Shown: one piece after another, positions 44,841-59,800 of the stretch
Layout of the letters: each line of letters starts with the position of its first letter
Position numbering within the stretch: position 1 is the first letter of the stretch
Origin: Opisthocomus hoazin
Lineage: Eukaryota; Chordata; Aves; Opisthocomiformes; Opisthocomidae
DNA: 64,000 bases
Assembly (NCBI RefSeq): GCF_030867145.1
Contig: NC_134420.1
Location: 40,523,237 to 40,587,236 of the forward strand
Direction: 5' to 3'
Notes under the pieces: model-generated
What the model was told of the DNA's origin: nothing
The model's database searches: none
What the model saw: only the letters and a program-made list of their open reading frames with translations
Program-made: the position numbers and the translations under genes

Positions 44841-47800
44841 CGTGAAGGGCTGCTGGCGCTTAGTCGCAGCTGAGCGTTGTAAGTGGCTTTGTACAAGCTT
44901 GTTCGCTTCTGGCGCTGGAAATGCTGCTTTCCTTCCTCTTTTGCAGCATAAAGGAGGTCGAAGGGAGTTGGTCAGGAAGCCCTTGCCACCGGAGCTCAAG
45001 GGCTCTGGTGAAGGGGTGGCTGCAGCCGACAGCCTGAAAGTACCAGGCCTTCGCGCGTAGCCTCTAGCTCTTCGTGAAATTCCTCGGTGGGAGCGTAATC
45101 GCCTGCGAGCTGGGATTGGCAGTCCGTGAGAGATCATGGTGTATTTTTGAGGGATTTTGCTAGAAGTAACTGAAGGGGGAAAGAAAAGTTTATTATATAG
45201 CAAGTCTATGCAGCTGAAACTTTTACAGAGAATCGCGCCTCTATTGGAAAAGGTTTAGGCATAAAACCTTAAATGGTTGAAAAGCATTGCTGTTGGAAAA
45301 CATAATTTTGTTACCTGTAGTTACTGTAAGCTGAAATTAAGCAAGGTACTAGTGAAATAAAGTTTGGGTGTGGGATATGTGACAGAGTTGTTGCATTGCT
45401 ACAGCTGAAAATGTATGTATTTAACCTTTTTTTTTTATTTTTCCCCCATACAGTTAGCAAATAAATACTGGGCTCCACATGTGAAGAAGAAATTGTCTTT
45501 TGATTCAAAGGTAAATACTTCTACTGGAATTGTGTTGGGGTGTAAAAGAGTGAGGATCAACCTGTGTCTGATGTGCTAGCCTCCAGTGGTGCTTATTTTA
45601 TAAAAAAGTATAGGAGACTGCTTGCAAGTTGCTTAACGCACTGTAATTATAAATTGCTTTGTATGTATTTATAGTTTATAAATGTAGGCACTGTTATGAA
45701 GGTGTGCTCTAGCAGTGATGCAGATATTACGGAACTGTATACTTCTTTCTAAAAGCTTCTTCTGGGAGTTTTGAGCAGCCAACTTCAGTGCTGTTCTGGT
45801 GGATATGTGTGTTTTGAACATTTAAAATTTGGTCTGATGCGTGTGGTTATGTGTTGGTTTTCTGTAGTGCAGGCTTCTTAAATATTAGGTTTCTTTCTCT
45901 TGTGGGTGTTTGGCTAAATCTCTTTCCAGTCTCGGTTTTCTTGCTCTCTTTGTAGTATTTGTGATAGTATTTGTCTGTGATTGTTAGAACTAGGATGTAC
46001 ATAAGCAGCTGAATTGCATCTCTCTGTCATGTGATGTCAAAGTGTGCCTGGTGCAGTAGATAGTTCAGATTCTTTCACTCCTGTTGGAAAAAACTGGGTA
46101 AAAGTATCTGGATTTGGTTAAATGTCACATAAAAGAAGCAGTGACAACAGGTGACCGAGTTGATGCAGACTGGACTCCAGAAGACTGTGCTTTGAATTCA
46201 GCAGTAAGCCAAAGATTAATAACAAAAAGGTTTGCATATCTGTTTGACTTTAAAAAAAAAAAAAAAAAATTCTGTGAGATGCAGGTTATTCCTTCGGACT
46301 GACTTGAATGAAGGTCCTATCTATTCTCTATCATAGTGTGCTTTCCCCTAAGCTGATTCGCTGTCTTTTTGAAAATGTGTGTCTGTGAAGCTTTTGGACT
46401 TTTCCGAGCCGAGACATAAATGTTGCTATATTTTTGATCAAATAGCAGTAAGCAGAGGGTCCCTTAATTCAGAGTAACTTTTGAGTGCATAAGATATCTC
46501 AAGGCATTATATACTTAATAAAATGTTTAAAAAAATTCTGAACTGTTTTTTAAAAATATTCTTTCCCATAGGTTATTGAAGACGTATATACAAAAGAAAT
46601 TGTCAGGTCAAAGTAAGTACGCTAGTCACTTTCACTTACAGACAAGCATTCCAACCATATCTGTACTGAAGTGGTTTCTGATGTTTCATAGAATATTTTA
46701 AAGTGCATGAACATGGTGAGAGCAGATGAAAATGGCTTGAGTGCGTTTGACTCATTTAATCATTACATTATTTCAGAGTCTTAATGTGGCATAAAAAGTT
46801 CATGAGCTCATAAACCTTAAATGTGACGGCTGGACATAATACTGTTTGGTTCCTGCATCAGCAGGACACGACACTCTGTTGTGTTTTGTGTTATTTTTGA
46901 TGCGATGGTTATAGAAGGCTGGTCCCTTCTTTGTCACTGAAGTATGTAAAGGAAAAAACAAATCGGTTGAGGAGGGTGCTACCTCTGGCTTTTTACTCTT
47001 TACTGAGTTAATGTTACCAGGTTTATAAAGAGTGAGCCTCATTTCAGTGACTTGTAGTGTTAGATGGGAGAGACAAAGAATTCGAGGTAAACTGCATTCT
47101 ACAGCTGTCTGTACAGAAAAGAGTTGTAACTAGCTGTTTGTAGCTTTCAGGGGAAGTCAAAGTTCTAGAGGGAAATCTGTTTGTGATTGCTTTATGAAAG
47201 TAATCTAAGAATTGCCGTATGGAATCAGAGCAAGCTTCCATTTCCAGTGACTAAGAAGTAATATTGTGAACCAATAAAATATGTAGTCATAATTTTCCAG
47301 ATGACACTCTCAGCTTCTAGCTGTTTACGTCTTCAAGGCTGTTTGAAACAGTATCTTCATATTTAAAAGACCTAGATGGATTTTATTTTTAATGTGAATT
47401 TGATTGCTTATTGAACCTGCATGAACTTCAGCTTCATAGTGTTACAGCAGTTGCTTCTGCATTCAAGTGGTTGCTCTTGCATGGAAATGGAGGCGGGGGA
47501 CAGGGACAGAAATAATTCCTAGATGTTTCTACAGGTGTTGTTATATAACAAAAGAAAGGGGAAAATAGCTGCTTTCCATGCAGCTAGGAAGTGCTTGGAA
47601 TACACTCTTTCCTGTGTTCATTGATTACTTCTTTTTTTTTTTTTTTTTTAGGTTTGCAATTAGAAAGATAATGCTGCTTGAATTCAGGTGAGCTAACTGG
47701 AACGAAATTTTAAGGTTTTTTTTTGTAGGAACCCGTAAAGATGAGAAGCAAATGCAGGGCAGTAAATCAGTTTGATGGTAGTATACTCATTTGTTCCTGG

Positions 47801-50800
47801 TTACCGAAGCCTTGAATTGGGTACCTAGGAAAATTAATTTGAGAAGGAAGTAATTTCATAAGCTGAAGTAACATACCAGAGCATCTTGTTTTATGATTCT
47901 GAATTTCCGGTGTAAGTGAAGCACCAAAGAAGAGAGTATGAATGAAATAGTGAGAAACTTGGGTGTGTAATTTGGAATGTGTCATCAGACCTCGAATCGG
48001 AACTCTGAAGTCAGAGGAAGATTCTGGATTAAGTCTCTTTCTGTGAGGGTAAAAATGAATTGTGCTGTAGCAGCATCACTAACATTTTCTTCACTTGAAA
48101 AGAAACGGATATCTTTTTAGAAGATTCTTACAGCCACTTCAGACTTTCCTGGAAGAACTTATAAAGCATGTCTAAAGTGATGTAACATAAATATTTGCAG
48201 TATTTGCATGTTTAGAAACACAATATGTAGTGTTCCGTTTGGCTCTGTTTTAGCTCTCAAATCTTAGGAGTGGGTAGATTCTGTATTTGAAAAGGCTGAA
48301 ATATATACCACTAACCAGAAAAGTAGGACAAACTTCCCTCTGCTTCCCGCTTCCTTATTAGAAAAGGCAGAAGAGAAAATGTAAGCTATGATTTGGGGTT
48401 TGACGCTAACAGATGGCGTGCTGGTAGCATGACTTCTGGAATTTGTATGCCAGCAATACCGTGGAGTTAGAGGTTTTTATCGTTTCTGTGAACATTCTGA
48501 ATGCTACCAGCCTGTGGTGTAACTTCAGTACTTTCTGGTCTATAGCCCCATCTACTGCCTTTTGTCCTGTAAGTCATTTTCTCTTTTATTCTCCCCACTT
48601 CCCTGTCAGTCTGTTAAACTCTCCTGTCTTCATACGCATGAGATTTTCCTGTCTTTCCTTGTTGCTCACATATGTTTATCCTCATTTGGGGACATAATAG
48701 TATTTTTAATAAAACATATTGAAGTTTATTGGAATTGTAGGTGCAATGAACTATGGAGTTCTGTGGATTTTGTGGGGTTTTTCCCCCACCTGATGGCAGA
48801 TCCAAGCTGTTGGGAAGCAGTATGTACCTCATCTTGTGTATGCCTATGAAGTTATCTCAGCTCCATCTGAAGCTACGTGTTCTGGCTGAGCTCCCAGAAA
48901 GTGGAAGTCCCTGTCTGACCATTACTGAGCCTTTTGCTCCTGGTTACATACAAGTTCTCACTGCCTTTTTTCACCACCATCTCTAGTACTTGTCTTACCT
49001 GAAACTATTAAAGTAAGACATCAGAAAAGTAAGCTGTGGAAAAAGGTAAATGGGTAAACTGAAGTTGGCTCATGAGGGGCCAAATGAATGTTGGAGCAGG
49101 TAGTGAGAGGAAGGAATGGATGAACAGCTTGTTTAGGAGGAAACAAGACTTTCTACTTTGTGGTGGCAATTGCTGAAGTAGCACAAGGTGCAAGCACACT
49201 GTTGTGTATGATGGATTTAGGTATTGCCTCCTCAGGAGTCACTAACCTACATAGCTTCAAGAGGAAGTTAAAGGAGGGAGATGTTTGCTTGTCCAAATAG
49301 CCTCTCATCTCCAAGATCTAATTTTAAGAATTTCTTCCGTGAGAAATGTGCTGTATTAATGAAGAAGAAATGTTCATTGCTAGGATGCTGCTACTTTGCA
49401 CTGTCCAGTAATTTTTTTTCATCTTCTTCAAAACATTTAGTCACTCCCCTAATATTCAATGCTTTTAGTCGCACTGTAATGTAATATTTTTATTGCCTTT
49501 ATATGATTAGAAGCATAAAATCTCTATAGATGATCCTTAATTTTTAGAAGAAAGGCTATTTTGTATTGCAAATACTGTTGCACAGTAGAATTGCTGCATG
49601 TGACATTCTTTAGACAAGTGAAGTCTTTTTTTTTTTTTTAATTCCTTTCCTCCTTTTGGAAAATCAACATGAATTTATTTTCAGAGTTTGTACTGAGCTG
49701 TGGCTACTTGTTACATTTGAAAACTCTCTGGTGAATGTGTCTTCCTGTTAAGAAACTAATCTGTCTCTTGTAGCACTTGGAGAGTCTTAAGTTTTCCTGC
49801 AGTGACCTAGATGAGAGGTAACTTCAGGAACTACTCACAAACTATAAAGATGTCTTTGAGGAGGAGGAAGAAAAAACCCCTGTGGATAACTGCTCTTTCG
49901 AATGATTGACAGATTATGTGGGTGGCAGCAACTAATGAAATATTCTTTGTCTCTTCACAGCCAGTACCTTGAAAATTACCTGTGGATGAATTATTCTCCA
50001 GAGGTGTCCAGTAAGGCATATTTAATGTCAATCTGCTGTATGGTGAATGAGAAGTTCAGAGAGAATGTCCCTGCGTGGGAGGTAACCAATTTCAATTACA
50101 AGTAGAATTGACTTTGATCTGCAAGTTGCAGCTTTTGTGGTATGCTCACTTATACTGACAGAAGGTAGCAAAGCTTGCAGTGTTGAAACTAAATGGTACC
50201 TCGGCTGGAACATCTCATTGTGTTTTAAAGTGTGTGTTCTTTTCGGAGAAGGCAATGGACGGGTGAAAAATCACTTGATTCCTTCTGGTGTGTGAGTCCT
50301 TTGTTCTGCTGTGTGATGTCTTTACATCATCATCAGCACTTGGTTTTTTGGCACTTGACAAAAGTCAGGCATTTGCAGAGGATTCTTCCTCTGATAGTGG
50401 AATTAGAAAGGGATTTTGTATCTGGATATAACAAGGTACCACTGGAAGTCTAACATATTATGCAATAGTTTCTTGCCTAAAACCTGTGAATATGGTTTTG
50501 TAGCTTTGTTGCATGAAATTTTATACTAAGATGATGGTTTGTTCTGCTTCTGTGTGTACTGGTTTTTGTAATAATAGGTTTAGAAATTATTTGGTGTTTC
50601 TGCAAACAGTCCAGTTCTTACAGGCTGTTTCAACAACATGAACCCAGCTAGAAATTTTATGCAAGCATTATTTCAGAAGCACACTTACTCCTGTAGTGGT
50701 GCCGTTACTTCAGTGCTGGCAAAGTGCAAAGAATTAAAAGCTTTCTCATAGAATGTCTTTGCCTTTTTTTTTTTGTTCTAGCGTACGTACTAGATGCAAA

Positions 50801-53800
50801 ATAACAGGTATATGTTACTTTCTAAGCAGCTTAGTTAATTTTTTTGTGTGGGACATAGCTGCACTTGTAAAGAGACCATTTTATCTCCGCAGTTGTTTGG
50901 TTTATCTTTTCGTGGCTTAGACAGCTGAATGGAAGGTGCACAATTGTAATTAATCACTGGTGGTTTTCGCCTACTCGCTTTTTGCAGATCACTAAATAGC
51001 TGCCATAGGTTTGGCCAAAACCTACCAATTCTCTTCTAACCTGTGTCATTTTACAGTAATTCTGTGCGATCACCAGTTGAACATTCCCACAAAACAATCC
51101 ACTCCACTTATGCTTCTCATTGTTTGTCCTGTGCATCATCTGTGTTAGGCTACACAGAAGGCAGTAGTCCCAGTAAGAGCACTCCTATAGTGTAAGGATC
51201 CCTGGTCAATAGGATATCATTAGTCTGTTTTGTTTGTGCTGCCTGGTCAGAATAAATAAAAAAGGAAAAAATTAGTCCTTCATTTTATAGATTTAAATGC
51301 ATTTAGAGAGCTTAAGTTCTGTTATGTGAATGAAGATTGAAATGATTTATATCAACCTGACTCAAAATTAACTTCCTCTTCTACTCCTAGACATTCAAAA
51401 AAAAGCCAGAACACTTTCCCTTCTTTTTCAAATGCATACTGGAAGCATCGCTGGTTGAAAATGACAGTGAATACTCTCTGCATGAACAGACAGTCCTGCT
51501 GCTTTTTGTTGATCACTGCTTCAATAGTTTGGTATGTTAAAAGTAACTGTAATACTTCTAGTGTGTTTGTGCTGTTCTGTGTTAATAGCAGTTTAGTTTG
51601 AGCAATTTCTTCTTATGAGACAGATGAAGCAAAATTCCAGTTTAAGGAAGAAGATGGTACTGGAGGGCATTTACCCCTCTTTTTGACTCTTGCTTTATCT
51701 CTCTCATCACATCTGCTTTTCTCTGATACAAGGTCATAGAAGAGACTTGATATTGGAGGATTGGCACTTACTGCAATTTAAAGGCATGTATTCAGACTTA
51801 TATTTAAAATGGTGCTTAAAAAGTAGGTATTTATATTTGAAAAGGTGTGTTACGCTTAAGAACAGTTTACTTACTACTGTGCTCTTTTTATTGACTGGGA
51901 AATTGCACAAAGTTATTTCCATTAACTATTGAGAAAGAGGGTATTTTTCTCTCTTTTGAAACCAGGCTTAGATAGTATTTCTATCTGCACTTTTCCTGAG
52001 TTAGTTTTAAGAAAGCATTGGACCAAGTTCTGTGCTCAATCTATAGTAAAAACACAGTTATAGATCCTGAGTAGCAGGTGTCGAGAATAATTTACAATTA
52101 TCTGTTGATAATGAAACTGTACTCAGTAACCTCTCTTGGTACTGGGCTTTTTCTTTTCTTACAATGCACACAGGATGTATTGGTCAAAATCAGGGTCTGC
52201 ACAAGTAAAGAACAAGATTGTGTCTTGCAGACAAAACAGTTTGGAAAGGGTATTTGATTTTGGAATTAGGAACGACTGTGTGAGCCAGTAATCATCCTGA
52301 ACCTTATGTGTATAGTTTATTGAGGTAGTATTTTTCTGTGGTGACCATGGTACAGTGGATCTTCATTTTAAAGGGGGGTTTGATAGTGACTGTATGGAAT
52401 TCTGCTTGCAGAATTTGTTTCTTATATAACATGAGATATGGAAGCCAGTAAAAAAGTGCCTGTAAAAGCACACTGCTATTGGAAGCTGCCTTCTTTGTGA
52501 AATGCAGAACAGAGTAGTCACAGCAGTTTTTTAAGTAAGGAGCATTGAAGAAGTGAAGTTTCAGAATGCTGAGAATGGAGTCTTTGTCCATGAAGACGTA
52601 TTTAATATGTTAATGGAATTTTTTTTAGTAGTTTAGGAAAGAAAGCAAGCTTTGTGGATCCATATCACAGGCAGAGTTGGAGAGAGAACATTCAAAACGA
52701 GCTGAAGTTACATGAATTATAGAGAAAATCAGTTACTTCAGATAATGGAAAGAGTGTAGATGAAGTGGGAGGAACCTGGTAAGTGAAGGGCTTCAGGATA
52801 GAAAGAATAGAGGAAAAATAATAGAGAAGGCGCAGTAAGAAAGCTCAGTTTGAGAACAAGAAGTGACTGAAGAAGAAATGTCGGTTCTCATCAGCCTGTA
52901 TGCTAATAATACATGGATGGGGCCCCTGCTGAAGTATTAAGAACTGACAGAATTACTGAAAAGAACCTGAAAAGTCAGCAACAGTTTTAAGTGTTACTGG
53001 GTAGGGCTATTGTGCAGTTTCCTTTTAGGACATTGTGAAATCTAGTACAACAATGTATATATTTATGTCAGATGGTAATGTACATTGATGTATTTTGTAA
53101 GACAGCCACATCAGAAAACATAAGAATTTTTACAAAAACATTTTCTGTCTGTAACTTTCTAACAGGAGGTGGATTTGATCAGAGGTCAGGTGCAGCAGCT
53201 CATTTCCTTGCCGATGTGGATGGCTCTACAACCTGTAAGCGTAACACTGTAAACTGGCAAAGCAATCTTCTAGGCATTGTCCAAGTCCTGTAAAGTGAAT
53301 TCTTGTGGAATGCCATTGTGGAAGTCTAATATTTAAAGCTGCTTGCGTTGCTATGGAATTATATTTTTGTGTGCTTGGTAAAATTCTTTCTTCTTTGTTA
53401 GAAATTTCCATGTAATTGTAATTACTAATTAATGACGCAATTTTTCATAAAACTAAGCTTTGTTGCTTATAGTGCTCTTCAAGCTATAATTTGTAGTCAA
53501 GGCCATGAGATCACAGGGACTGGGGAATGGAGCTGACGTCTAGCCATAACTGGACTCTCTCTAGCAGGATTACATTCTTGTTTTACAGTGGTACTTACCA
53601 AGATTATTCTGGGACAGCTACATATTTCAATTTCTTATATATTTTTTTCTTTTTTAAAAAGAAGACTGAACTGTATTTTTATCTCTCATGAAAACAAGGA
53701 TTGTAGTGACTGAATAACATTTTAACATTTCAGAAACGACTGGAGCAGGAGCTGAAAAAGACACCAAAACTAAAAAAATTCTGGAATCTAATTAAGAAAA

Positions 53801-56800
53801 ATGATGAGAAAATGGATGAGGAGACAAGAATGCAGTATGTTATGGGAGCCTTTTTTTCTGTTAAATCCAAAACCTTTAATGCATTCGTTTAGTTTCACCT
53901 AAAATAAATTGTTCCAATAAAAAAATGTTTTTTAAAAAAAACTGCGACAAATAAGTATTGGTCATATGTGGTCTCCTGGGAACTCTATTGTTTTCCAGTA
54001 GTCTTTATGCAAAATACTGTTACAGAACTTAGTATTTTATTTGATCAGTGAACTTGTGATACCAAATCTTAGAGCTATAGGATGAAAGCCATAAGAGAAT
54101 ATTTATGTAGTTACTCGCATTTTTTCATAACCTTCAGCAAATGTTTAGGTCTTAAGCAAATAGCTTATACAAGTATTTGAATAACTTTGTGTGTATCTCG
54201 CCAAAGTTAAATGTTCCAATACTTTTGTGTTGCAGTGTGCTAAAGTGTAGGTGGTGACATACTTCTCTTTGACTCAGTAGAAGCATGGGTTGTTCATACA
54301 GACTCTGCTGATCTGTCTGCCTGAGTGCAGAGAGAAAAGTTATCGTCTAAACAGTTTAGGTGTGTTTCAAAACCTGCAACCGTTATATAAATTTTAAAGC
54401 AGCTAACTTTGTATTAGTGAAAGATACAATGTACTTCTAGTCTGTATTTAAGGAATATGGGGGTTGGAATCAGATGATCTTTAAGGTCTCTTCCAACCCT
54501 TACCATTCTGTGATTCTATGAATATTAATGCTTTTGTCGTATGTCTGATTTTAGAGCATATCGGGAGAGAAGATTTCTTTCACAGCTTATTCAGAAATTC
54601 ATTTCTGTGCTAAAATCAATACCTGTTTCAGGTAACTGTGTTTCTTATGTTAGTTCGTTATGTGGTAATCCGTCTTAAACTCTTTTCTCTTGCTGAAGCA
54701 GCTGCTCCTTAGGATACCTGCCTGAGGCTGGAGACCTTATCTGCATTGGGTTATACTGAAATCCTTGCCTGTCTGCATGGATTTCATGTCAAAATTAGTA
54801 CTCAAGTCTGTATATGCTTTAAAAATGAAATAGCAGAAAGCTACCTTAAACCTCTTCTCCTGTTCGGTATGGACTTAATGAGAAAAAAAATATTTCTGGG
54901 TACTGATATTCTTTATTGTGTGCTTACAGCTTTCTTACAGCATTAAAGCATTTCATACATTCTTAGATGCCTTGTTAAACAGGTGGTGTAAATCATATCA
55001 TAAGGCTCTATTCTGTCAGTAGTGCTGATTTATGGTAAGAACAAAAGGCTAAGTGAAGTGAAATTCTGTAAGATTTGACTGCGCTTGATTTACAAGTCAT
55101 TGTGACAAGGAAAATTATATGCTTGCCTGATTTAGAAAGGAAAAGTGTTTGTACAGGAAGGTGTTAGCCTTTTGACAAAACAGGCTTATTGTGTTCCAAG
55201 TACAGCACAATCTGGGTGAAATCACTTCCCAGAGTTCTGCTTTTACTCTTCAACTCTGAGCAAGCTTCAGCCCTTAACTGACCTGTAAGGGGAAATTCTC
55301 TGTATTGTGGCTTCCTCAGAAAGGATACCAATCCCTTCTGTTTTCCTGATCATACAAGAATTGGTTTAATAAGATTTACATCAATGGTTCTTTGGAGGCT
55401 TTAGGAAATAGATATTCATTAAACTAGACTTAGTGCTGTGTTTTAGCATGATCCTAAAGGCTCCTTAGTAGTCACAGCTGACTACCTTTAAATATTGTCA
55501 AGGCCTTTTGTACACACCTTGATTACAGCGTTTAAATAGGTGTTTTTGAGTACTTGGAGTTAGAATTTTTTAATAAACTTAGCAGGCCATTGGTATCTTG
55601 TGGAAGTATGCATTTTTGTATGTCACATTGGTTATTTTTTTCAGGGTGGATAAAATCTCTCCTGAAACTCTGGTTGCCTTACTTATATGCAAAAATTTTC
55701 TGGTTTGCAATGAAAGAAAAGATTGTTTCAGGAAAAGAGAAGAATGTGCTAGTTAACATTTTATTCTTGTTAAAAGCCAGTACTGTTGTATTAGTAGCAT
55801 TTGTTACATTTTAAAAGTATAGTTAAAATGCAGCTGTATTGTGGTATGGATCAATTGCAAAACGTGTATTTTTTTTTTTATGTCTAGGTCCTATTTCTAT
55901 GGACAAAGTTCATTATTGTGAGAGATTCATTGAACTCATGCTAGACCTTGAGGTAAGATATTAAATTGTTTCAGCCCGTTTCCAGGTGTACTTCTCTAGG
56001 TTTTAAATGCGTAATGTTGTTATTAACAGCCTTACTGAAATAGCAGGTGGTTATGTCACAGTTATGCGTGTGGTTGCTTAATAGTAGTTTTCCAGCTGTA
56101 AATAGGAGCTTGTGGCAGTCCACCCACATTGGGAACTGACTAGTAATGTTTATCAACCAGATGAGCTGTTAAAGGAAGCTAGAATCCTAAATTGCTCAGT
56201 GAAGACTTTGTTCGCTGGACTAGTGGTAATAATTTGGCAATTGATGAAGATGTGTGATGCTTTAATCTGCTAGGAATAATCCAGGAGTATTCTTCCCAAT
56301 GCATAATAGGTTGCTTAAAGGTCTCTTGTGTTGTAGGGTATAGTCGCAGAAAGTGTCAGTAGTTCTGAAATGCAAACTATTTCTATTTGACTAGAATTCA
56401 TTGTGTAACAGTTCCGGTGGCCTAGGTTTGTTGCAAAATAATAGGGAGAGAAGTGAGATTTTGTGGAGTCTTTCAGCAGGTACTGAGAAAGTGGAACAGT
56501 TTTAAACTTCACTGTACCAGAATTAAAAATAAAAGACATGAATTTACAATTTCTCATGAGTAACAGTTTATTTAAAATAACTTCAGATTTAGAAGACATT
56601 CTGAAATGAGACAGTTTCCTGAAACAGTGAGCACAGGGAACTTCAAAATAGCTTGAGCTCATACAGGCTAACTATCCTCTGCTAAATCAATTCCGTAGGC
56701 TGTGCTTGTAGTTGCAGTAGAAAGAATTCTTTAAATTAGAGCTTGTTGTCTTATGGGTATGATATTCTCTCATAAGAGAAAGTACGTTTTTGAAGTTAAA

Positions 56801-59800
56801 CTGAAGTCTGACTGTTAGCCACAGTGCTTAGAGGCAATACACTTAATGTTGGTTCTTGCTAGGTGTTACGGGAAGGTTAGAATTCAGACAGTTTACGGAG
56901 CCTGTTTAAATGACTGGAACAAGGAAGTGAGAAATTAGCTGTAAGTCCAAGTCTTTTTGGTTTTGTAGCAAGTACTGTGTTAATAGGCTCTTTTTACCTA
57001 TGTTGAGGCCTTTTTCAGAATATTTGTTTTGCATTACAGTACATAGACTGCCATCAAACTTGATGATTTGATAATTTGAAGGGAACGACTCCATGGAAAG
57101 TCGTTTCTTACGAAAACGGTTCTTACTGTTTTCTGAGTTTGTTTTTTAGTAGTTATTGTGGTGAGGCAAATAAAGTTTTCTACTACAGATTCTTTATTTT
57201 CTTCGTCTTGGTTCTAAACACCATGCTGATGCTTTTTGGCTTTCTAAATTCAGTCTGTAGATTGCTTTGAGAAAAATTTCTCTTGAATTGTTGAGGTGTA
57301 CTACTGTATGCTGTTGAACAGTCGCTACATACAGCAGCTTAAGCCATTTACATTGAGAAGAAATGATCTGTTTTGTTTACAAAAAGCTTTTATAGGTTTT
57401 TAGTTAAGATTTGAAAAATTCTTAGATCTAATTTGAGTATTTTGCAAAGAATAGAAGATACCGTACCATATTTAGAAGAAACACAGCTTGCAGTCGTGAG
57501 AAAGACAAGCTTAAAATAAATGAAAGGAGTATAGAAATCAAATGTTTAAAACAACATTGCAGCAGTCTGACATAGCTTTTGTAGCACACAGTCATTATGT
57601 AGATGCTTAATAGTACAACAATTACTTTATTTAATTTACTTTTATTACTGGCAGGATGCAGTCTCACTAATGACAGGCTTGTGCTGTGCTCCCAGTCCAA
57701 TAAAAGGCTGTGTTCGTAGCATAAAACAAGTGTCTTGGCATACATAAATGATGCTTTAATATGAGAACCTCTGTTGGGTAATTAGATATGTAAATAACTG
57801 TGCAGCAATCTATCTTGATATGCCTTCCTGAAATGAAAAATTATGAGAAACCAGGATTTCTTACATTTTAAAGAATTGCTTATGCTAACGTAAGGTTGTT
57901 TACCACAGGCTTTGCTTCCCACACGGCGCTGGTTTAATACGGTGTTGGATGACTCCCATCTTGTTGTTCATTGTTACCTGTCCAATCTTGCTAAAAGAGA
58001 GAAGGAGGGGCATCTCTTCTGCCAGGTGAGATACAAAGTTGTTGAAAATAACTTCTTCATTCTGATGCGGCTCTGAATACTGCAATTGTTTTGTTTTATG
58101 TTTGTTAAGACAGATTTTTGCGAGTGTTTCTGATTGATTGCAAACTACATGTTTGTTTAAATCTTTCGGACAGTAGTTCTTTCTTACCTGTACCTACATG
58201 TGTCACTGCTCTTACATTTTTGGCTCTGTTTTTGAACAGTTCTTGAAAGTACTACATAGAAAACAGCGCAGTTTCTGCCAGGCTTTACCCCATGTGCAGC
58301 AGAAGCTGTCACCAGTGCGTTCTTCTGTGTTTCTTTTTGACCTCAGACTGTTCTATATTGCAGCTTTTTTTCACTATTGTCCTTCAGTTTATTCAGTCGT
58401 AGTCAGTATATCGTTTTTTGTGGCAGTATCTGAGGATCTCTCCCTTTCCTGCATCTCAGCTGCTTTTCCTGCTGCTTGCTGTCCCATGTCTCTGGCGTTT
58501 GTTCAGTTTCTTGAAGGGTCAGTACTGATGGAACACAAAGCTAGCAGCACATCTGAATAATTTTCTTCTTCCAAGTTAAATTATCTCACTGAAAGGCAGG
58601 ATGAATTCCAGAGCTGGCATCAGAGCGGGCAGAAGGGAGCAAGAATTCTCGCTTTTGGTAGAAGCAAATCATAAGTTGGGTTCAGTGTCTCGGTGAACCT
58701 CTGGCTAGGTCACCTTAGTGCAATTGGTTTCAGTTTCAAGTCTTAGTATGTAAAAGAAACCACAATGATTGTGGACTGTGCTGTAATTTGTGTGACCTGT
58801 AGATGAGATACCTAAACAAAATTATTTTGTGCATCAGCCAAGTTAAGGAGCTCTTGTTTGTGCATGGTGCCCAAATTTGTCCTCTTAAATTGTGTTTTTG
58901 TTTGTGGTGTGGAGTCTCTTATTGCTAATCTTCTAATTTATGTGCATGATGTCTCAGCTTTTAGATATGCTTAAATTCTACACTGGCTTTGAAATCAATG
59001 ATCAGACTGGAAATGCTTTGACAGAGAATGAGATGACAACGATTCACTATGACAGAATTACTTCTTTACAGGTAGGCAGATGGCGAAGTGCTTATGGGAG
59101 GGAAGGAATTTGATTTTGCTGTTTTAGTCTAATCTGCATCTAGAATAGGCATTAAGTTATTTCCCAAAGCAAACCCCTTATTTTTCCTTTTGAGTTACAG
59201 GAATAGTTTTAACTTGACTTTCTGTACCACATCAGAGACACTAACACTTCAATGTTATGTATGTAACTATGACTAAATAATATTGATCCAGCAAAACATC
59301 ACCACTTTTGGTTTGATATTGTCAAGGTGAGATGAACTGCTCCCATTAAATCTGTTCAGAAGGGAAAATCGAGTGCTGTGGGAACTTAACTCATGATTGT
59401 GCAGTAGGTGGCACCATTTCTTCAAGATCAGTACATACGTACGGTAGCAGTAGTGATCCCTTGTACGTAAGAGACAAAGTGAAAATCCACATTACTTGTA
59501 GTCATATAGAGATAGTTACGCTGTTCAGAATTTTTCCCATAAGTTTTAACAACAAAATTCAACGAAGGATCGTTGAATTAAACTTGTTTCTTGTCTTGCT
59601 TAGTTGTCTGCAAGGCTGCATGTCTGCCTCCGTATGTTTTATTTTAATGACAGAACAAATACTGATAGGAGGGCATATAAAAAAGATACTGTGTCACGAG
59701 GACAGGAGTAACAAATAGGTGCTACTAAGAAAAATGGAGATTTCACCCAGTTATTTTCTTCCTAGTAGTGTCCACAGGGTGCTGTGTTATGAATCAGAAG

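Noticed and set aside
44044-45203. Minus-strand frames of 228, 125, 95 and 191 codons opposite AQR exon 1
   Set aside because: They cover the antisense of CR1 and the AQR CpG island, so lack of stops is due to GC content. A divergent antisense transcript cannot be excluded, but a protein is not supported.
58198-58560. 120-codon open frame in AQR intron 11
   Set aside because: No recognised domain, entirely within an intron and Ser/Phe-rich. Likely chance.
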